A stretch of 21,475 bases of DNA from an uncultured bacterium. GTDB taxonomy: Bacteria > Patescibacteriota > Minisyncoccia > Phycocordibacterales > UBA918. The notes beneath the pieces were generated by a model, which worked only from the letters and a program-made list of their open reading frames with translations, did not search any database and was not told where the DNA came from. Every line of letters starts with the position of its first letter. Within the stretch, counting starts at the first letter, position 1. The DNA is taken from contig CAJXAG010000017.1 of assembly GCA_913050645.1 (NCBI GenBank), forward strand, positions 1 to 21,475, in the 5' to 3' direction. The translations under genes were made by a program, and so were the position numbers. Below are positions 6,230 through 13,805 of the stretch, in pieces.

Positions 6230-6670
6230 TTAACGTGCATGTATATAGCGTGAGTAGTCCCAAACGAGCCGTACATCGCTCTTCCCTGTTAGTTCAATAT
6301 CATGCATGGTGTCTGTTATTGAATCGAGTACACGTAAATCCTGTGCCGCGTAGCTAAACGGTATGAGCTGCACACCTGAGTCATTCACCAGACAAATTTC
6401 GTACACACATCCTGCAGAGCCACAATATGCATCGGTAGTGTTTCTTAATACGATATCTTTTTTCTTGTCATTATTTACACGGGTATAGGTACCTGTGTAT
6501 GCAGAGGCATCAAGCAGACTTCCGTCTCGTTGGTTTATTGCCTCTATGCAGGCAGCTTCAGTACTTTCAACTCCAGTTATTACAGCAGCAAGTCCATCTG
6601 AGCCAGAGAATGACGAAAAAGTAACTGCAGCAAGTGCTACTAATCCTGAACCTAAAAGTAGGGGTTTCAT
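6230..6670 (-). CDS. Small exported protein of unknown function
   Basis: The 146-aa protein starts MKPLLLGSGLVALAAVTF, a signal peptide or membrane anchor with no lipobox Cys. The mature part has Cys residues near 41, 83 and 88 (CGSAGC), possible disulfides, and a segment NNDKKKDIVLR like the D/N-rich turns of FG-GAP/EF-hand-like secreted proteins. I do not recognise a family. ATG 6670 has AAGGA at a good distance upstream. Directly before that site an 8-bp stem ACTTTGTC/GACAAAGT (6681-6688 with 6695-6702) overlaps a second stem GCAGAC/GTCTGC (6692-6697 with 6701-6706). The two cannot form together, so they could control translation. Confidence 0.7.
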   Translation of the reverse strand: MKPLLLGSGLVALAAVTFSSFSGSDGLAAVITGVESTEAACIEAINQRDGSLLDASAYTGTYTRVNNDKKKDIVLRNTTDAYCGSAGCVYEICLVNDSGVQLIPFSYAAQDLRVLDSITDTMHDIELTGKSDVRLVWDYSRYIHAR

Positions 6671-6962
6671 TCTGATCCTTACTTTGTCACTGCAGACAAA
6701 GTCTGCGTGTCAAAGTGGTTATATGTCTGGTAAATATTTGGCATATCAATATATTTTAATATTCTCATCCCTGCACTGTGCCAAACGACACGGGCACATG
6801 CTCTCTGTCCTTGTTGACCAAGGTATCAGCGTTTCCATCTTGCTTACTCGGTTGAAAGTACGGGTTGAATTCATTGATACCATTATGGCACCCTACTGTA
6901 TAGATGCAATACATAACATGGTATCTATAACAAAAAAACACATACTGAGTATGCGATGTTTG

Positions 6963-6993
6963 AGCCCGCAAACCCGCCGTGGAGGGCGGGCTT
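6963..6993 (-). terminator. GC-rich hairpin downstream of the M23 gene
   Basis: Two foldings compete: CCCGCC (6973-6978) with GGCGGG (6985-6990), or AGCCCGC (6963-6969) with GCGGGCT (6986-6992). On the - strand the first is followed by TTTG. It is the only strong hairpin in the 527-bp gap 6671-7197, and may end transcripts from the M23 gene. Confidence 0.4.
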
Positions 6994-7057
6994 ACAACCG
7001 GGTAAGTTCCTACAATGTCACCATTGCACTTATATTATCCCCTACTCTCTCCCCTGT

Positions 7058-7077
7058 TTATACACTAGTTATCCACA
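7058..7077. promoter_or_regulatory. Pair of DnaA-box-like sequences
   Basis: TTATCCACA (7069-7077) is a perfect match to the DnaA box, and TTATACAC begins at 7059, one base off the TTATnCACA consensus, directly before it. They are followed by an AT-rich stretch. Gene directions do not support an origin here, so a regulatory or titration site is more likely than oriC. Confidence 0.45.
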
Positions 7078-7197
7078 GATTTATAAAAAACCTCGCCATG
7101 GTCACCCCAAGGTTGCATATTCCCTCCTTCCATCTCATCTTCTTTAAACATAGCAAAAAATGTTCATTAACTCAAATAAGCATGAGAACGGTAATAA

Positions 7198-8490
7198 CTA
7201 TAATGGCGGAAGGAAATCCAGTGGATCCATATATGCCTCAATCGCAGCAAAAGGTGAAAGTGCTGCCCCACAACCCGTTACTTTTTTATACTGATTGAAT
7301 TGCTTTACCTCTACGCCGTCAGACACATAGACGGTGTAGTGAAGATGGGGTCCCGTTGAGTAACCAGAATTACCTGAATATCCAATAATTTCCCCCGTTG
7401 TTACTTTTTGACCGGGAGTGACTGAGATTTGACTTAGATGTGAGAACATTGAAGAGAGCCCGTTTGGATGGTCGATGAGTATCCACTTCCCCCACGAATA
7501 ACACCCGGGCACTTCGTCTGTATTCCCTACATTTCGTACGGTGCCGGTTAACGGAGCGTACACCTTTGTTCCTACAGCTGTCCCCATGTCCATGCCGTTA
7601 TGTTGATTGCCGCCGTATGCACCACTGAGCGCAAACTTCGTGTAGCCAAAGTACTGCGTAATATATGGATTGTCTAAAGGCCATCGGAAAACGGGAGTGC
7701 CGGGTTTTGGAATAGTGTTTGGATCAAGGATAAATTGTATCTGTGACTCTATGTCTTGTACTTCTGAGACTAATTGGTCCCATGCGGCCTTCTTTTGACT
7801 TAAGAGTGTTTGGTAGTTCGCTTCTTCATTTTTTGTTACTGACAGGAGTTTATCTTTCTCTGCCTGGTTACTCAACAGGACGGCATTCTGATCGCTGTAT
7901 TGATCTTTGAGCTCCAGCAGTTCGCCACGAAATGATTCATTTTCTGCTCGTTTTGATTCGTATGTTTCCTTGAGTTCGTTGAGTGTTGCGATTTTAATAA
8001 ACATCCCTTGCTTGATTTGCTCAAGTGCTTCATACTCATTCCAAAAAGCGGAGATATTGTCTTGTCGTAGGAGTATTTCCACTAATGACTCATGATCAGC
8101 GGTGTTCATCTGGCGCAAGATGGCACTAATTGCACGTTCATTTTGTGCTATATCATCTTCTGTATTTCTGATTTCAAGGGTTAATTGATCAATTTGTAGA
8201 TCGGTTGAGTTGATTTTGTTTTCTGTGTAGCGTATATCTGCCTGAACTTTTTTTCGTTCAGTCACGAGGCTGTTGATCGCACCCTGTAAGGTACTTCTTT
8301 CCGCACCAACTTCGCGCAGGGCAGCTTCATATTCCTTGATCTCTTTTTCAATACTAGCTAAACGATCGTTTTTTTGCTCTATTTGGTTTTGTAGTTTTTG
8401 TACCTCAGACTGTGCATGTGTAAATTGCACACCAGCAAAGAGTACTGGGCTCAAAAACAAACCGCATAGAAAAGCGAGGGCTCTATTCAT
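7198..8490 (-). CDS. EnvC-like M23 peptidoglycan peptidase with coiled coil
   Basis: From ATG 8490 the protein has 430 aa: signal peptide (1-27, ending THAQ), a long coiled coil (about 28-252, heptads rich in Glu/Lys/Gln), then a LytM/M23 zinc-peptidase domain (about 265-400). Zinc ligands are visible as His297 and Asp301 (HNGMD) and His384 in HLH (382-384); His351 is the other conserved His. All are kept, so it is probably active, unlike EnvC itself. It would cut peptide cross-links outside the membrane, likely at division. A start at 8565 would add 25 residues ending SNG, the same kind of extension as in murI, scpB and aspS. I chose 8490 because it places the signal peptide at the N-terminus. 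Confidence 0.88.
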   Translation of the reverse strand: MNRALAFLCGLFLSPVLFAGVQFTHAQSEVQKLQNQIEQKNDRLASIEKEIKEYEAALREVGAERSTLQGAINSLVTERKKVQADIRYTENKINSTDLQIDQLTLEIRNTEDDIAQNERAISAILRQMNTADHESLVEILLRQDNISAFWNEYEALEQIKQGMFIKIATLNELKETYESKRAENESFRGELLELKDQYSDQNAVLLSNQAEKDKLLSVTKNEEANYQTLLSQKKAAWDQLVSEVQDIESQIQFILDPNTIPKPGTPVFRWPLDNPYITQYFGYTKFALSGAYGGNQHNGMDMGTAVGTKVYAPLTGTVRNVGNTDEVPGCYSWGKWILIDHPNGLSSMFSHLSQISVTPGQKVTTGEIIGYSGNSGYSTGPHLHYTVYVSDGVEVKQFNQYKKVTGCGAALSPFAAIEAYMDPLDFLPPL

Positions 8491-8679
8491 CCCGTTAGAG
8501 GTAGAAAGTGTATTTGATGCAGTTGTAATCGCTGCACGTTGTTTGGTTTGGCTAAAGATCCACATTGTGTCTGTATATAGAAGTACACTTTCGACTCAGT
8601 TCAGGTATGTGTATGTTCGTCCGCGTTGTACGAATAAATAAAATTCACTGCCCGCAAAAACGCTCTGACCTCTAACGGG
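8488..8679 (-). promoter_or_regulatory. Inverted-repeat leader of the M23 gene
   Basis: On the - strand the left arm CCCGTTAGAGGT (complement of 8668-8679) is perfectly complementary over 12 bases to the right arm ACCTCTAACGGG (complement of 8491-8502), which directly precedes ATG 8490. A second, inner perfect 9-bp inverted repeat (8504-8512 with 8584-8592) lies between them. The upstream in-frame ATG 8565 lies in the loop. An extended -10 (TGG-TAAAAT, complement of 8693-8701) sits just upstream of the left arm. Confidence 0.75.
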
Positions 8680-8700
8680 ACGAGTCCTCTATATTTTACC

Positions 8701-8738
8701 ATACACAAAATTGAGCTCGCGAGCTCAATTTTGTGTAT
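8701..8738 (-). terminator. 38-bp perfect palindrome, gltX terminator
   Basis: The 38 bases are fully self-complementary around a GAGCTCGCGAGCTC centre. The gltX stop is 2 nt away, and on the - strand the stem ends in TTTTGTGTAT, as in an intrinsic terminator with an A-tract/U-tract. Being symmetrical, it could work on both strands. Confidence 0.8.
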
Positions 8739-8740
8739 AT

Positions 8741-10222
8741 TTATTGCAGTTTGTTTATAGCGTTTTTGATGCGTTGCATTGCTTCGTCTTTACCTACGAT
8801 ATATGCACAAGTGAATGGATCAGGCGAACGTTCAAGACCGGTAAGGCTTACGCGCAGCGGCCACAGGAGTTCTCCCTTCCCTACTTCTTGTGCATAATCC
8901 CACAGTGCCGCTTTGATAGTATCCGGCGTACTGAAGTCTGCATCCATAAGTAGCTGATGTGCCTTTTGTAGTCGAGGTAGTGCATCTTCGGCTCTAGCGT
9001 CCTTTTTCCATGTAATCATTTCTGTAGTAACTTCAGGTGTGGCAAATGCCCACGCGTACTCCCCTCTTTCCGCAGCTTCAGTAATTTCGCTCTTCACATG
9101 CACGCGTTCTTGAATGGTTGGGGATAGCTTTGTAAGTATTTCGGTAGAGTATCCTGAAAGTGAAGTAATGGCTTCAGGCAGTGCTTCTGCTGCATATGTG
9201 GTAAATGCCTCAGCGCTGAGTTTCTGGAGGTATTCCTTGTTCATCCAGTTAAGCTTTTCTTCGTTGAAGGCACCGCCGGAGCGTTGGATTTTTTCAAGTG
9301 AGAATTTTTCAAGAAGCTCATTTTTTGAAAACACTTCTTGCTCCCCTCCTGGGTTCCATCCAATAAGTGCAAGAAAGTTCATCATTGCCGCTGGTAGATA
9401 CCCGTCTGTCTTGTACTCAAGAATATCTTTTGCACCGTCACGTTTACCAAGTTTTTTCTTTCCGTCTGCTGCCATAATCGGCGGCATAGTGACAAACTTT
9501 GGGTATGGGATTCCTAGCGCATCGTAGAGGCTTAGAAACTTTGGTGTACTTGAAATAAATTCTTCGCCACGCATAACGTGTGTAACTCCCATTTCCTGGT
9601 CATCAACAATGTGTGCAAAGTTGTATGTCGGGAAACCGTCTGCTTTGATGATGATGATGTCGTCGAGCATTTCTTCGCCCGCTTCGAGGGCACCACGTAC
9701 TTCATCGTGCCAGTGGTATCGCTTGATTTCGGGTACTTTAAGCCGCAACGGCTTGCTACCGTCCCACTGTTCAAACGTCTTTGGGCGATGATCTCGAAAG
9801 AGAAATGGACGTTTTTCTGCCTGTGCTTGCTCGCGAAACGCCTGCACTTCTTCGGGTGTGTATGGATCAGGATATGCAAGACCTTTATCTATCAGCTTTT
9901 GGGCGTATTTTTTGTAGATATCCAATCGATCAGACTGCTTACATGAGCCATGTGGTCCTGGATTATCTGGCCCATAGTCCCATTCTATGCCAAGCCACCG
10001 TAGTGACTTCATAATGTGTTCAATAGAACCCTCTACTTCACGGGCTTTGTCTGTGTCTTCGATGCGGAGAATGAATTCCCCACCCATTTTCTTTGCGTAG
10101 AGATACGCAAAGAGTGCGGTGCGTACACCGCCGATATGCATAAACCCTGTCGGTGACGGGGCAAATCGTGTCACTACGCTTATCTGGTGAGAAGTCAGGT
10201 TTATGTTTGTCTTTTCTTCCAT
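8741..10222 (-). CDS. gltX: Glutamyl-tRNA synthetase
   Basis: A class I aminoacyl-tRNA synthetase that charges tRNA-Glu (and, in organisms with GatCAB, often also tRNA-Gln). The 493-aa protein has RFAPSPTGFMHIGG (19-32; HIGG stands for HIGH), FILRIEDTD (50-58) and the second ATP motif as KLGKRDGA (257-264, usually KLSKR). Length is normal. I chose ATG 10222 over an in-frame ATG at 10276, because the extra 18 residues are unlike the family. It follows murG by 81 nt and ends at the palindromic terminator 8701-8738. Confidence 0.95.
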   Translation of the reverse strand: MEEKTNINLTSHQISVVTRFAPSPTGFMHIGGVRTALFAYLYAKKMGGEFILRIEDTDKAREVEGSIEHIMKSLRWLGIEWDYGPDNPGPHGSCKQSDRLDIYKKYAQKLIDKGLAYPDPYTPEEVQAFREQAQAEKRPFLFRDHRPKTFEQWDGSKPLRLKVPEIKRYHWHDEVRGALEAGEEMLDDIIIIKADGFPTYNFAHIVDDQEMGVTHVMRGEEFISSTPKFLSLYDALGIPYPKFVTMPPIMAADGKKKLGKRDGAKDILEYKTDGYLPAAMMNFLALIGWNPGGEQEVFSKNELLEKFSLEKIQRSGGAFNEEKLNWMNKEYLQKLSAEAFTTYAAEALPEAITSLSGYSTEILTKLSPTIQERVHVKSEITEAAERGEYAWAFATPEVTTEMITWKKDARAEDALPRLQKAHQLLMDADFSTPDTIKAALWDYAQEVGKGELLWPLRVSLTGLERSPDPFTCAYIVGKDEAMQRIKNAINKLQ

Positions 10223-10303
10223 ATGTTCTTTCTTAAATTTTATTGTAAACCTGACACGGCTGATGGGATGTCCCATACGGCAAAATCGTCAGCTTCGAGT
10301 ATT

Positions 10304-11431
10304 CTAAACGTGTTCTTGAGCTATTTCAATAAGTGTATTGGCTACGGTTTCCGCAGCGTCACGACTTCCAAAAGTCACTGCTGCAGCCGCCATTTTTTTG
10401 TACACCTCAGGACTGCTCATGATACGGGTTATCTCTGCAGTGAGCAAACCGTCGGTAAGGTTCGCTTCCTCCATGACTGAAGCTGCTCCTGCGCGCGCGT
10501 AGGCGTATGCGTTACTACGCTGATCGTGACTAATGTCTTCAGGAATAGGAATAAGAATCGCAGGGACACCCTTCTGAGCGATTTCAAAAATAGTCCCTGT
10601 TCCTGCGCGAGAAATGACGATATCCGCAGCACTTTGTGCAAGATGCACCTCTGTTGCACTGAGCATTCCTTTTACAAAGTAGTTAGTCAACAAGTCGGTA
10701 TTTGTAATAAGTTCCCCAGAGGTTTGTTGGACCTCCTCCTCATTTTTTTCTCCGGTTTGATGAAGTATAGAGTAGTGTGGTAAAAGTTCATCTAGTGATT
10801 CGAGTATAAGTCGATTGATACGTTGTGAACCAAGTGATCCACCTGTTACAAAAATCAATGGTCGGTCTTTTGGTAGATTGAGCTTTTCTTTTGGATTGTC
10901 TACCTTGCTCAGTAACGCCTTTCGTATTGGCATGCCGACAAGCGCTGTCTTCTCTTTTGGAAATTGCGGTGCAACTTCATCAAACGCAATGGCAATATAG
11001 CGTGCGAACTTTCCGCCCAATTTGTTCGCAGTACCTGCTTTTGTGTCGGACTCATGAATCATGATTGGTATGCGTAAAAGCCACGCAGCTATCACTACCG
11101 GTACGCTTGTATAGCCTCCCTTGCTGAAAACAGCATCGGGATAGATCTTGTACAATTGTACGAGCGCAAAAAAAATCCCGAAGAAGACTTTGAAGACATC
11201 CAGAAAATTCAAAAATGAGAAATACTTGCGTCGCTTTCCTGTTGGAATACGCACAAAGGTTATGTTGTTTTCCTGGAGAGATGTCTCGTTGTATTTTTCT
11301 GGTCCAAAGTAATAGAGTGCGAGAGGTTGTTCTACGGTTGCATGTTCACGTAGGCGCTCAGCGACAGCAATGGTGGGATAAAAATGCCCTCCACTTCCCC
11401 CTCCTACTAATACAATACGTTTTTCTGGCAT
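10304..11431 (-). CDS. murG: UDP-GlcNAc:lipid I N-acetylglucosaminyltransferase
   Basis: A GT28 enzyme that adds GlcNAc to lipid I on the inner face of the membrane, making lipid II. The 375-aa protein has the N-terminal glycine loop VGGGSGGHFYP (about 8-19), the VFSKGGYTSVP loop, VTGGSLGSQRIN at the start of the second Rossmann domain, and the UDP-binding SRAGTGTIFEI and IPEDISHDQRSNA motifs. The ATG start at 11431 places the glycine loop correctly. It comes 26 nt after ftsW in the same direction. Confidence 0.95.
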   Translation of the reverse strand: MPEKRIVLVGGGSGGHFYPTIAVAERLREHATVEQPLALYYFGPEKYNETSLQENNITFVRIPTGKRRKYFSFLNFLDVFKVFFGIFFALVQLYKIYPDAVFSKGGYTSVPVVIAAWLLRIPIMIHESDTKAGTANKLGGKFARYIAIAFDEVAPQFPKEKTALVGMPIRKALLSKVDNPKEKLNLPKDRPLIFVTGGSLGSQRINRLILESLDELLPHYSILHQTGEKNEEEVQQTSGELITNTDLLTNYFVKGMLSATEVHLAQSAADIVISRAGTGTIFEIAQKGVPAILIPIPEDISHDQRSNAYAYARAGAASVMEEANLTDGLLTAEITRIMSSPEVYKKMAAAAVTFGSRDAAETVANTLIEIAQEHV

Positions 11432-11457
11432 GGTAATTATAGACAGTTTAGCATGTG

Positions 11458-12558
11458 CTAACGTACTTTTTTCTGGTACTTAGACACATTAAGGACAATC
11501 CCTACAGCCGTGAGTGTAGTTAAGAGTGCAGTACCACCGTGCGAGACAAACGGCAACGTGAGACCCATAAGTGGTGCGAGTGAGAGCATGGCAGCAATAT
11601 TTAAAAATGCTTGTATCACAATAAGTGTCATAATGCCTACCACTAACAGCATTCCAAACAGGTCTTGCGCATGGGTGGCTATTTTGTATCCACGGAACGT
11701 AAAGAAGGATAAAAGACCAATAAGGGTGATACTTCCAATGAAGCCAAACTCTTCTGCAAAGACTGCAAACACCGAGTCTCCAATTGGTTCAGGGAGATAT
11801 TCAAACTTTTGCACACTTTGTCCAAATCCGCGCCCTACAAGTCCTCCTGATCCAATAGCAATCAGCGACTGCTGTATTTGATAACTTTTTCCTTGCGGAT
11901 CATCGGTTGGATCAAGAAAGGTGGTAAAGCGATCCATTATATAGGGTCGCGTAAATGCCAAGATTGTAAGTAGTAGTATGCCGCTAAAAAGCATCATACC
12001 TACGTCGCGCCATGAACCCCCCGCCACCACAAACATAGCAAGTGCCGCAACCCCCATAAGTAGAAAAGTATCAGTATCAGGTTGTAGTAACAGTAGAAAA
12101 CCAGTGATGGCCAGTACTCCTATGAATGGGAGTGTTCCTTGTTTGAATGAGTGGATATGTTTATGGATACCTGAAAGCAATGTCGCCATATACACAATAA
12201 AACCAAGTTTTAGAAACTCAGCAGGTTGAACAGTAAAACCACCAAGTGCAATCCAACGACGCGCACCTCCATGCTCAAAGCCAATTCCGGGAATAAAAAC
12301 CGCAAGTGTGAGTAGTGACAGCGCGACAAAGATATAAAAGGCATACCTGCGCCAGTTGCGGTAATAGATTTGACTGGTGAGAAACATGCCAATACTTCCA
12401 CCAATAATGCCGAATGTAATCTGACTGAATGCGACCGATGAAAAGCGTGCACCTTCACGAGCAAGAAGTCCCAAAGAAGCAGAAGAGAAAATAAAAAAGC
12501 CAATTGTCACCAGTGTCAGAATAATAACGAGCAATGTTCGGTCGACTCCTTTACTCAT
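11458..12558 (-). CDS. ftsW: SEDS-family glycan polymerase / lipid II transporter, FtsW/RodA
   Basis: A 366-aa membrane protein with about ten hydrophobic segments. It has the SEDS signature near the extracellular loop (SGGLVGRGFGQSVQKFEYLPEP followed, a few residues later, by FAVFAEEFGFIG) and the C-terminal GLTLPFVSHGGTALL. It polymerises lipid II into glycan strands at the septum together with a class B PBP. ATG 12558 overlaps the mraY stop as ATGA, a classic translational coupling, so the longer frame from 12594 is rejected. Position between mraY and murG favours FtsW over RodA. Confidence 0.92.
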   Translation of the reverse strand: MSKGVDRTLLVIILTLVTIGFFIFSSASLGLLAREGARFSSVAFSQITFGIIGGSIGMFLTSQIYYRNWRRYAFYIFVALSLLTLAVFIPGIGFEHGGARRWIALGGFTVQPAEFLKLGFIVYMATLLSGIHKHIHSFKQGTLPFIGVLAITGFLLLLQPDTDTFLLMGVAALAMFVVAGGSWRDVGMMLFSGILLLTILAFTRPYIMDRFTTFLDPTDDPQGKSYQIQQSLIAIGSGGLVGRGFGQSVQKFEYLPEPIGDSVFAVFAEEFGFIGSITLIGLLSFFTFRGYKIATHAQDLFGMLLVVGIMTLIVIQAFLNIAAMLSLAPLMGLTLPFVSHGGTALLTTLTAVGIVLNVSKYQKKVR

Positions 12559-13613
12559 ACGATTGCAGCGAAAATGATGCCAAAGATGGCACAAAAAATA
12601 CTGATAATCCAGTAGCGCATCGTTACTTTATATGAAGGCCAACCAATTGCTTCAAAGTGGTGATGCAGAGGCGCAATGCGGAAGAATTTCCTCCCAGTTG
12701 CTTTTCGATATGCTATTTGCCAGACGTTAGAAAGTACGGTGATAATAAGCAGTGACCCCACTATCGGAAAAAGTGCGATCCCGTGCCCGTCGCCGAGTGA
12801 ATCAGTCATGAATACAACCACTGCAAGGGTGAGTGTCAGTGCCATGGTCCCCGTTTCAGTCATCCAGAAGCGCGCTGGCGGTATATTGAACCATAAAAAT
12901 GCCATGATACCACCTGCGATTGTTGCAGACAGTGCGGCAATATCGAACTGGTCTTGTATGACCGCAATACCTGCGTACGAAACAAAAACTGATGCAAATA
13001 CGCCACCTGAAAGACCATCAATACCATCGATAACACCACTAGCATAAATGGCTATAGTCATAAATACAAAAAATGGAATGATAAACCAACCAACAAACAG
13101 ATCCGCACTAAAGGGAACACCAATACTGGCAACACCAAGTTTGCTGTAGAACCACCAGCCAATGAGTCCTGAAAGGATTGTGATTAGTAGCAGACGCATG
13201 CGCAGGCTCACTCCGTCACGTCGATGGGTAATATCGTAAAAATCGTTAAGGAAACCAAGTCCCGCACCGATTATGAGTGTTGAAATGGGGATCCAGGTCT
13301 GTGATCGACTAAAGAAATCAAGTTCCGCAAAAATTGAATCCTCAAAAATCAATCCCAGCAGCGCAAGTAGTCCCACGGTAATGAGCACACTCCCCCAGAT
13401 GACCACACCACCCATGCGAGGCGTCTTTGTCTCACTGTCTGCTTTCAGACGGTTAAACTCAACCGCCTCACGGCCTCCCATTGCCTGCTTGCCGCCGTTC
13501 TTCTTCCAGGCTTTATGTTTGTACAGGTAGTGCGTGATGATCGGAGTGATCACAATACCCGTGATAAAGCTTAGCAGTGCTGGGATAAGAATTTTAATAA
13601 TTGTTAGTTCCAT
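12555..13613 (-). CDS. mraY: Phospho-MurNAc-pentapeptide transferase with unusual catalytic residues
   Basis: It makes lipid I from UDP-MurNAc-pentapeptide and undecaprenyl phosphate in the membrane. The 352-aa protein has ten hydrophobic segments, TPRMGG (65-69), IDGIDGLSGG (about 195-204) and the HHHFE motif (317-321). Two positions differ from typical MraY: the DD pair is Asn123-Asp124 (FLNDFYD), and the third Asp (FMGDtGS) is Glu253 (WMTETGT). ATG 13613 directly follows the CTAACGGG arm of an inverted-repeat leader. No Shine-Dalgarno sequence is present. Confidence 0.93.
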   Translation of the reverse strand: MELTIIKILIPALLSFITGIVITPIITHYLYKHKAWKKNGGKQAMGGREAVEFNRLKADSETKTPRMGGVVIWGSVLITVGLLALLGLIFEDSIFAELDFFSRSQTWIPISTLIIGAGLGFLNDFYDITHRRDGVSLRMRLLLITILSGLIGWWFYSKLGVASIGVPFSADLFVGWFIIPFFVFMTIAIYASGVIDGIDGLSGGVFASVFVSYAGIAVIQDQFDIAALSATIAGGIMAFLWFNIPPARFWMTETGTMALTLTLAVVVFMTDSLGDGHGIALFPIVGSLLIITVLSNVWQIAYRKATGRKFFRIAPLHHHFEAIGWPSYKVTMRYWIISIFCAIFGIIFAAIV

Positions 13614-13803
13614 CCCGTTAGCGATAGGACACTAGGTTTGTAGTGTCACTATGATTAGTAGCTTGGTAATGAGTTTCGACCTTCGTGTGATTCCGTATAT
13701 CTTGTGTGTCCGTGTGCATAGTATGATTCCCTGTTAACCTGCCTTTTTGTAGGTTGTTATTATACGTTATCAGAGAAACGTTTGTATTTCTAATAGGATC
13801 CAT
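13609..13803 (-). promoter_or_regulatory. Inverted-repeat leader of mraY with a 61-codon leader ORF
   Basis: On the - strand the arm ATCGCTAACGGG (complement of 13614-13625) touches the mraY ATG. A weaker partner, CTAATAGG on the + strand near 13790-13797, is 8 of 12 matched. A hairpin (13624-13634 with 13641-13652) lies beside the arm. A 61-codon ORF (13618-13803, starts MDPIRNT) begins 2 nt after the dacA stop and ends in the TAA of CTAACGGG. It is rich in Asn/Thr/His and resembles no family I know. Confidence 0.5.
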
Positions 13804-13805
13804 AG

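Larger units (their letters stand above)
6765..7118 (-). pseudogene. Possible decayed reading frame with strong ribosome binding site
   Basis: On the - strand the best Shine-Dalgarno sequence in the window (AAGGAGG, 7123-7129) stands 4 nt before ATG 7118. The frame MQPWGDHGEVFYKSVDN stops at TAG (7065-7067) and again at TAA some 10 codons later. It is then open to 6765, ending in a protein-like stretch (FNPYFQPSKQDGNADTL, then VNKDREHVPVSFGTVQG). It may be a 17-codon leader peptide, a broken gene, or chance. I recognise no family. Confidence 0.25.

Noticed and set aside
7020..7090. Chromosome origin (oriC) because of the DnaA boxes
   Set aside because: Only two boxes, no dnaA/dnaN nearby, and genes on both sides point the same way instead of diverging.
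6495..7298. 267-aa + strand frame
   Set aside because: It runs antisense through the exported protein gene and the end of the M23 gene and has no domain-like text.
10263..10276. ATGGGA-TG-TCCCAT near the gltX start as another leader arm
   Set aside because: It lacks the CCCGTTAGA core and has no partner near the gltX ATG.
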